Of a stretch of DNA of 64,000 nt, positions 58,060 through 64,000 are shown piece by piece. The position numbers and the translations under genes are program-made. Source of the stretch: Adiantum capillus-veneris (taxonomy: Eukaryota > Streptophyta > Polypodiopsida > Polypodiales > Pteridaceae); NCBI GenBank assembly GCA_014529385.2, contig CM043948.1, forward strand, positions 84,040,260 through 84,104,259, in the 5' to 3' direction. A model generated the notes under the pieces. That model was not told the origin of the DNA, did no database searches, and was given only the letters and a program-made list of their open reading frames with translations. Each line of letters opens with the position of its first letter. Positions within the stretch are counted from its first letter, which is position 1.

Positions 58060-58870
58060 GTGACCTCAACACTCTAGAAGTGTTGATGAGTGCCCGTGAA
58101 GGCCGCTCACCTAGTTTTTTGGGCGTCTACAATCCAAATTTACCCTCAAATTTTTTTTCTTTTATGGTCCTTTTTTTCTATAACCAAGCCACGAAATATG
58201 GCATGTAATAGCTCAAAACGAGCGTCTTGGCTAGAGGTCAACCCCCAATTTGGTTACGTAAAGCCCTCGGAAACCTAAAAATAGTCTTTTCCTAATCAAG
58301 AATAAGGCTAAAATTAATAAGTCCAAAGGGTGAGTGTGAAGGAAGAGGTGGAGGACTTGAGGAACTTGTCCCACATGCCCTCCCTTCACTTGAGGTCCTA
58401 GTCTTTATATATATAGTAGTGTATATACTATATCATAAGACTGAAGATTGAGCCCTGGGAAAAAAACCTTTTTAACTTTAAAAGAAAAAAACTTATTTTT
58501 TTTAACGTTGAGCTCACACACGCAGAGAGCAGCTCTATCTAACCTCCTTACAGCTAACACATCTAATTAACACTAATTACCACTGCTCACACACTGTCTA
58601 ACACAGAACTGCACATTGTCTACACTTCCTAACACAACAAAGCTACTCACTCATAGAGTACTCAATCTACTCAGTGTCCACTGCACATTACAGATTTACA
58701 CTGACTAACAGATCTATAACACTTGCACGTTACAGATCTTAGAAAATCTAACATAAAACCTGCACATTACAGCCACTTAACAGATCTAACACAGCTCAGA
58801 GAAAACCAGCAATGACAGAAGTAAATAGCTTCCAGAGGTAACATTGAGTGCTCCTCAAGCTTAGTGCAAG
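58060..58870 (-). other. GAG-F leader with short tandem motifs
   Basis: Non-coding. The part at 58510-58800 repeats phrases such as CACATTACAG and ACAGATCTAAC irregularly. The part at 58180-58400 resembles the GAG-D leader. Confidence 0.5.
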
Positions 58871-58871
58871 G

Positions 58872-58892
58872 CAGTCCCTGGCAGCGGCACCA
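58872..58892 (-). other. GAG-F primer-binding site
   Basis: On the minus strand TGGTGCCGCTGCCAGGGAC starts a few bases after the LTR end, close in form to the GYP-B site TGGCGCCGCTGCCGGGGA. Confidence 0.7.
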
Positions 58893-58896
58893 AAAA

Positions 58897-59531
<635 letters not shown>

Positions 59532-59698
59532 CCAGGCCAGGGCTCGGATCCAGTAGAGCATATGCGACAGTAGGATTATGAGGGCATTGATCAAGTTTGG
59601 CAGGAAGCTCGAGACATGCATGGGTGTACAAGCCTAGAGCAAGATAATCCCATGTGCACTTGCTCTATAATATAGAAGATAAGTGTGACGTACTAGCA

Positions 59699-59751
<53 letters not shown>

Positions 59752-59962
59752 TTGGGAGTCAATGCTTGAAAAACACTTTTTCCAAAACCTTGAAAAACCT
59801 ACATAAGAGTTTTTGGAGGTAAATTAATTCTTTTGAATGGTTTTCACACTAAATTTTGTAGGTTTTGTCACCTTGAAATTTAAAATTTAGTAGTAAATCT
59901 CAAAATTTGTAGATAGGATTGCACTAAACCTAGGTCTTTTTGAGCACTGCTGGGAGTCTGAG

Positions 59963-60040
<78 letters not shown>
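59532..60040. repeat. Two long (GA)n microsatellites flanking non-coding DNA
   Basis: GA at about 59704-59748 and about 59966-60040. Between them lies about 215 bp with no gene. The second run merges into the AGAT repeat at the LINE-G 3' end. Confidence 0.92.
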
Positions 60041-60047
<7 letters not shown>

Positions 60048-60064
60048 TAGATAGATAGATAGAT
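60041..60064 (-). repeat. LINE-G 3' tail, (ATCT)6 on the minus strand
   Basis: Six AGAT units on the + strand, adjoining the long GA run. Short tandem 3' tails are common in several LINE clades. Confidence 0.85.
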
Positions 60065-60095
60065 TTTATTATCGTCCTCGGAGGTCAAATATGAC

Positions 60096-62042
60096 CTATG
60101 GGACCAAAGTTACATGTGATGTAGTACGTGTATGGCTGATGAGTGACTCTCGATGCTCCAAAATTGTAGTGATGAGAGTCGCAATGGAGAGCCCACACTT
60201 TGACTGGGATAGGAAAGTGTGTAGGTCTAAGTTATGGCTGAAAATGTGAGAGAAGCAAGTTCGGATGTGATCAAAAGCTGAGCACTCTAGTAGTGTGTGG
60301 TACTCAGACTCTCGAACTTGCAGTGAGCATAATGTGCACAATCGATTTGACTCTTCTCCATTGCCCCAACGCCCTATCCCGCATCGAAGGAAATGGGAGC
60401 TAAGCCGAATTGCTGTGATAGTGCGTATCGCGGACAAGGGAATAGGCTCAAGCATGTAAGTGTGAGTACGGTTTCCTCTCTCAGTGAAGAACATGGTTTT
60501 GTAGTTGGGGGCAATATAGGTGGTGTAATGTATGAAGCGTGACCCACCGGATTTCTCCCAAGCCGTAATACATTGGCGTTGTAGAAAAGCTTCATTCACT
60601 TGAGAGTCAATTGAAGCATCATGTAGCAAGTATAATGCATCCCATCTCCCAAACCACTTCTTTATGTCTTGCATCCATCCCGTGCTCAAGATCTTGCTTT
60701 TATGCGTCTTTTGAACTTTTTTGCTTGCTTCCCATGCAATTGTAGGAAGTCGATGTGAGGGGTTTTGACGCATCTTTATCATGTACTCCACAACCCTTTC
60801 CATGCCCATAACCTCAATTGGAAGAGATCCCGACTCAAGAAGTAGGAGTATATATGGTGTTTGTGCCTTAACTTGGAGAAAGTTTGTAAGAAAACTCTTT
60901 TGGACATTCTCAAACTCTTTCCAAGTAGACTTTGAGATGCTCCCGCCCCACACTTCAACTCCATAAAGAAGAACCGGTGTCACCAATGCATCAAAAAGAT
61001 ACTTCTTGAGAACCCAACACTTGATGTTTCCCGCATTACACATGTTCTCAAATGCATAATATGCTCTCTTTCCCGCTTCCAAACGACGCATAGCACATTC
61101 ATGCCACTTGTGATTGGATGGAACCTCAAGGCCAAGGTATTTAAAGCTCTCAACAACTTCAAGTGTCTCGTTGTTGTACACAATGCATGGCTTCTCCTTA
61201 TGGTTGGTTTTCACAAGCATAACCTTTGTTTTGGATTCATTTACAATCAGCCCACTATGCAAGCAAAAGTTCTCAAGGACAACCATAAGCTTTTGTGCAT
61301 CTTCTAAAGTGTGTGCTAGAAGCACTACATCATCCACATACAACAAAAGCATGATTACCGCATTGCAAATAGTGACCTCTTCAATGCCTTCTTCTTGCAT
61401 AAAGTCAAGTACCATTTGTTCCAATTGATCGATGCATAGACCAAAGAGAGTTGGTGACAATGGACATCCTTGTTTAACCCCAAATGTGCTTACAGAAATT
61501 TCTCTTCCCATGCGCAATTGACAAATCACCTTCTCATAGATTCGAAAAACCGCAAGCATAAACTCACTTGGCACTTGGAGTTCTTCCATCCTTCTCCACA
61601 AATTGTTACGTGAAATCATATCAAAGGCTTTCTTAAAGTCCACAAAACAACAATACAATCGCTTGCCTTTCAACCGACTTTCCTCCATGAGAACACGAAG
61701 AGTGAAATGATGATCAATGGTGCTATGACATCGACGAAAACCCGCTTGTCCCTTTGCACGCTTGTCATTCTCTTCAGCCCAATCACTCAATTTCATCTCC
61801 ATTATGCACCCAAACAACTTTACCATAAGAGACCCAATCATTATAGTCCGGTAGTTGCTTACATTCTTTACATCCCCTCCTTTATGCAAAGGCTTAACCC
61901 AATTAGTACTCCAATCATAAGGCATACCATGTTGAAGTGCAAGGTTGAACATATCACACATCCACTCATGGGTAAAATCTCCTGTCCATTTGATCATCTC
62001 CGGCTTAATACCTTGAAGATCTCTCGCTTTGCAAGTGGCCAA
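60096..62042 (-). CDS. LINE-G ORF2, reverse transcriptase part
   Basis: A 648-codon open frame. RT blocks by residue: SNYRTIMIGSLMVKLF about 62; AKGQAGFRRCHSTIDH about 96; FVDFKKAFD about 133; GVKQGCPLSPTLFGL about 188; the catalytic YVDD at 235-238; SKTKVMLV with FKYLGLEV after it. A C-terminal zinc-binding-like segment CTLCSLQVRESEYHTLLEC lies near 590-610. The codon at 62042 is internal: the polyprotein continues upstream in another frame, with a frameshift near 62040. All RT catalytic residues are present. RT and endonuclease copy the element by target-primed reverse transcription. Confidence 0.92.
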   Translation of the reverse strand: MATCKARDLQGIKPEMIKWTGDFTHEWMCDMFNLALQHGMPYDWSTNWVKPLHKGGDVKNVSNYRTIMIGSLMVKLFGCIMEMKLSDWAEENDKRAKGQAGFRRCHSTIDHHFTLRVLMEESRLKGKRLYCCFVDFKKAFDMISRNNLWRRMEELQVPSEFMLAVFRIYEKVICQLRMGREISVSTFGVKQGCPLSPTLFGLCIDQLEQMVLDFMQEEGIEEVTICNAVIMLLLYVDDVVLLAHTLEDAQKLMVVLENFCLHSGLIVNESKTKVMLVKTNHKEKPCIVYNNETLEVVESFKYLGLEVPSNHKWHECAMRRLEAGKRAYYAFENMCNAGNIKCWVLKKYLFDALVTPVLLYGVEVWGGSISKSTWKEFENVQKSFLTNFLQVKAQTPYILLLLESGSLPIEVMGMERVVEYMIKMRQNPSHRLPTIAWEASKKVQKTHKSKILSTGWMQDIKKWFGRWDALYLLHDASIDSQVNEAFLQRQCITAWEKSGGSRFIHYTTYIAPNYKTMFFTERGNRTHTYMLEPIPLSAIRTITAIRLSSHFLRCGIGRWGNGEESNRLCTLCSLQVRESEYHTLLECSAFDHIRTCFSHIFSHNLDLHTFLSQSKCGLSIATLITTILEHRESLISHTRTTSHVTLVP

Positions 62043-62701
62043 CTTTTCAAGCCCACCGCATACATCTCAATAGTAAAAAAAGACGGCATACATGGGAGTG
62101 AATCATAAAATGGCATTTTTTCAGTATTTTCTTGCTCATATAATTGCCTACAATGTGTGTACATATCCACTAGACTCAAGTTACCAAAATTCTCAACCCG
62201 CTTGCCTCTCAAGTTTCTCCAAAATCTTCCACATGCATTTGCCTTTTCTTGGACTTGAAATTCTTGTTGCTTTACTTCCCATCTTCTTCTCTTCTTTTGA
62301 ATCAATGCCTTGTATGTATGCAAATGACTTTGATAGTTGTCTTTGTCCATAGTTGCATCAAGCTTTATCAAGGACTTTCGAGCATCTTGACATTCTTTAT
62401 CGAACCACCTTTTGCGTGATCTATCTTTGTTGATACCATGGAGATTCTTTATGGCAAAACATTCTTCCGCACAAGAACAAATAGCTTTCTTGAAAGCTTC
62501 CCATTTAGTTTCCAATGGTGCATCACATTGAAGCTTTGTCATCCATAATTTTTGCTCAACCATTTCAATGTACATTGGTGCCCGTTTGAAATCCATACAT
62601 AGTGATAACTTCTCTTTTCTTTGGCTGAGATTATCATGCTTAGTTGCATCTCCACATGAAAGGTCAATACATAAGGTGCGATGGTCGGATTCCGGGGTTC
62701 A
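61994..62701 (-). pseudogene. LINE-G ORF2, linker between endonuclease and RT
   Basis: Same frame as the endonuclease, after a TGA at 62701-62699. It begins TPESDHRTLCIDLS, where SDH is the last endonuclease motif. A helical basic linker follows (KRRRWEVKQQEFQVQEKANA, CGRFWRNLRGKRVENFGNLS). A frameshift before 61994 separates it from the RT frame. Confidence 0.82.
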
Positions 62702-63481
62702 TTGACCAAACATAAAACTCTTTATGCGATACATGATGGCTTCAGAGAGTAGCATATAGTCAATCACACTATCCCCATTATGTCTCCTACATGTAAATCC
62801 ATTGGTTCCACTCCACAAAGATACACCATTGGCAATGAGCATACCCATGCTATTACACATGTGTAAAAGTAACTTTCCATAGTGATCCGGCTCTTTCTCA
62901 TCCATTGAAGTACGATCATACAAGTGAACTTCCTCCAAATCCCTTGAAATGTATGGCATATCAAATTGTTGAGTATCATGTTGCAATGTTTTTGTGCGAG
63001 CATTTATATCCCCAAATACAATAACATCACCTTCACCTTTGAAATAAGCAATGTCCTCTTCCAAATCAGAAAATGGTTGATCTCTATCCATGCAAGCATA
63101 CAAGGGAGAATCATGATGAGGAATGTAGCAACCGGCTACAAAAATGGGTGCTCTTTTTGGTGTCATAATTTTCAGCCATACATAACGTTTGTACTTGTCA
63201 TCTTTCACAATTGATACAAAATCTTCCAGTCCTTTCTTAACCATACATGCCAACCCTCCTTGTCCTCTTCGTTGCTTGAGATTCTTTGACCACATCAATG
63301 AATGTACATTGTAATCCTCCAAGCCGTTAATCCTTTGTGTATCATGCTTCCAAGTTTCAACAAGAAGTACAACATCGGCTTTGCTTGTTAGTTCATCAAT
63401 GCCAACCCCCGCATTCCATGGGTATCCATTACAATTCCAAAAGATATTTTCAATTGTAACTCGGTCTCATAGGTCACGCAT
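62699..63481 (-). pseudogene. LINE-G ORF2, AP-type endonuclease
   Basis: It probably starts at ATG 63481-63479, two bases after the ORF1 stop. A TGA is the fifth codon; the frame is then open: FWNCNGYPWN, LLVETW (with the catalytic Glu), GGLACMV, VFGDINART and SVIDYMLLS, closing at a TGA at 62701-62699. These are exonuclease-endonuclease-phosphatase motifs; the SDH motif follows just past the stop. Both stops are TGA and could have come from CGA by CpG decay. The domain nicks the target DNA. Confidence 0.85.
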
Positions 63482-63483
63482 CC

Positions 63484-63961
63484 CTATTTGCTTGAGAGAC
63501 TTTCCTCCTCCTTGGGCACATTTTCTTCATGAGAGATCTCCTTGTTTTTATTATTCTTTTCCTCATATGCCTTGCGACGCATATTTTGTTGCTTAATAGT
63601 GCGATCTTCACATACAAAACATTTTGTATCCCTCAAATAGATCCAACTATTATCAAGGATAATCTTTCGCTTGGTCTCATCCGGCATGGTGCATACAATT
63701 GGCCGTTCCCGAGCGAGGAGCTCCTTGCTTCCCCACTCTATGTGCTCCATAGATCATAACTCCGGACATGCCAAAGTGGGTTTTGAAGAAATCTTCAATA
63801 ACAATGGCAAGAGAAGGAGGTGTCTCTAACTTCTCTTTGGGAATTCCATGAATAACAATGTTCTTGGAACGTCGCTCCCGTTCCTTCAACTCCTCCACAT
63901 CCACATTCTCAACATTCTTTGTTTGAACCATAGCTTGCATGAGTGAGGAATTAGAAACCAC
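63484..63961 (-). pseudogene. LINE-G ORF1, RNA-binding protein, frameshifted
   Basis: Two overlapping frames. 63677-63961 reads ELKERERRSKNIVIHGIPKE, FFKTHFGMSGV and AHRVGK; 63484-63750 reads RERPIVCTMPDETKRKIILD and DRTIKQQNMRRKAYEE. Together they resemble the RRM and C-terminal part of L1-type ORF1 proteins. A one-base shift near 63735 separates them. The coiled-coil N-terminal part would lie beyond the right edge or in 63962-64000. Confidence 0.7.
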
Positions 63962-64000
63962 ATTGCTACCACATACATCAGCCCAAGACTTGTTTGTGCA

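Larger units (their letters stand above)
60041..64000 (-). mobile_element. LINE-G: non-LTR retrotransposon, 5' end beyond the window
   Basis: The minus strand reads ORF1 (63961 to 63484), ORF2 with endonuclease and reverse transcriptase (63481 to 60096), a short 3' UTR ending GACGATAATAAAATC, and an (ATCT)n tail at 60041-60064. There is no poly-A; the tetranucleotide tail is the 3' end. The clade is not resolved by eye; an ORF1 of L1 type and an AP-type endonuclease are present. Confidence 0.9.

Overview
The window is repeat-dominated nuclear DNA from a land plant, most likely a fern. That assignment is an inference from three things: plant-type Ty3/gypsy and Ty1/copia elements, a broken PLS-type pentatricopeptide-repeat gene whose phrasing resembles the very large fern PPR families, and fragments resembling plant alpha-tubulin and a chloroplast-lumen cyclophilin (CYP37-like). 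I see no intact host gene. Working names used below: GYP-A and GYP-B (two copies of one large gypsy family), LTR-C (an older LTR split by GYP-B), GAG-D and GAG-F (two gag-only LTR elements on the minus strand), COP-E (a shrunken copia element) and LINE-G (a non-LTR element).

Layout. 1-11634: 3' two thirds of GYP-A, ending in its 3' LTR. 11635-17563: non-coding, with degenerate tandem repeats and a CYP37-like fragment. 17564-17728 and 36277-36909: the two halves of LTR-C. 17729-36276: complete GYP-B, 18.5 kb, with both LTRs and a 5-bp target duplication AAGGG. 37179-37622: alpha-tubulin pseudogene. 38448-42003: GAG-D. 42004-46150: an antisense LINE zinc-finger fragment split by COP-E (42184-45984). 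46150-55940: microsatellites, tandem duplications, a foldback pair and a PPR pseudogene. 55940-59531: GAG-F. 60041 to the right edge: LINE-G on the minus strand.

The GYP family is the candidate unusual system. By order of domains its polyprotein reads gag, two zinc knuckles, retropepsin, reverse transcriptase, RNase H, two tandem copies of the integrase zinc-binding module with identical HX6HX30CX2C spacing, integrase core, then a second retropepsin-like domain and a tail with repeated K-Q-[IV]-W-[IV]-x-K motifs. A separate downstream ORF encodes a coiled-coil protein of about 950 residues. The two non-coding stretches (5' leader, and the spacer before the coiled-coil ORF) carry arrays of a 24-bp palindrome centred on ACGCGT, spaced about 284 bp with one 125-135 bp step. 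All 14 visible copies keep the CpG-rich centre, and each LTR holds a matching half-site. Both GYP copies carry frameshifts, but at different places, so neither is intact as read.
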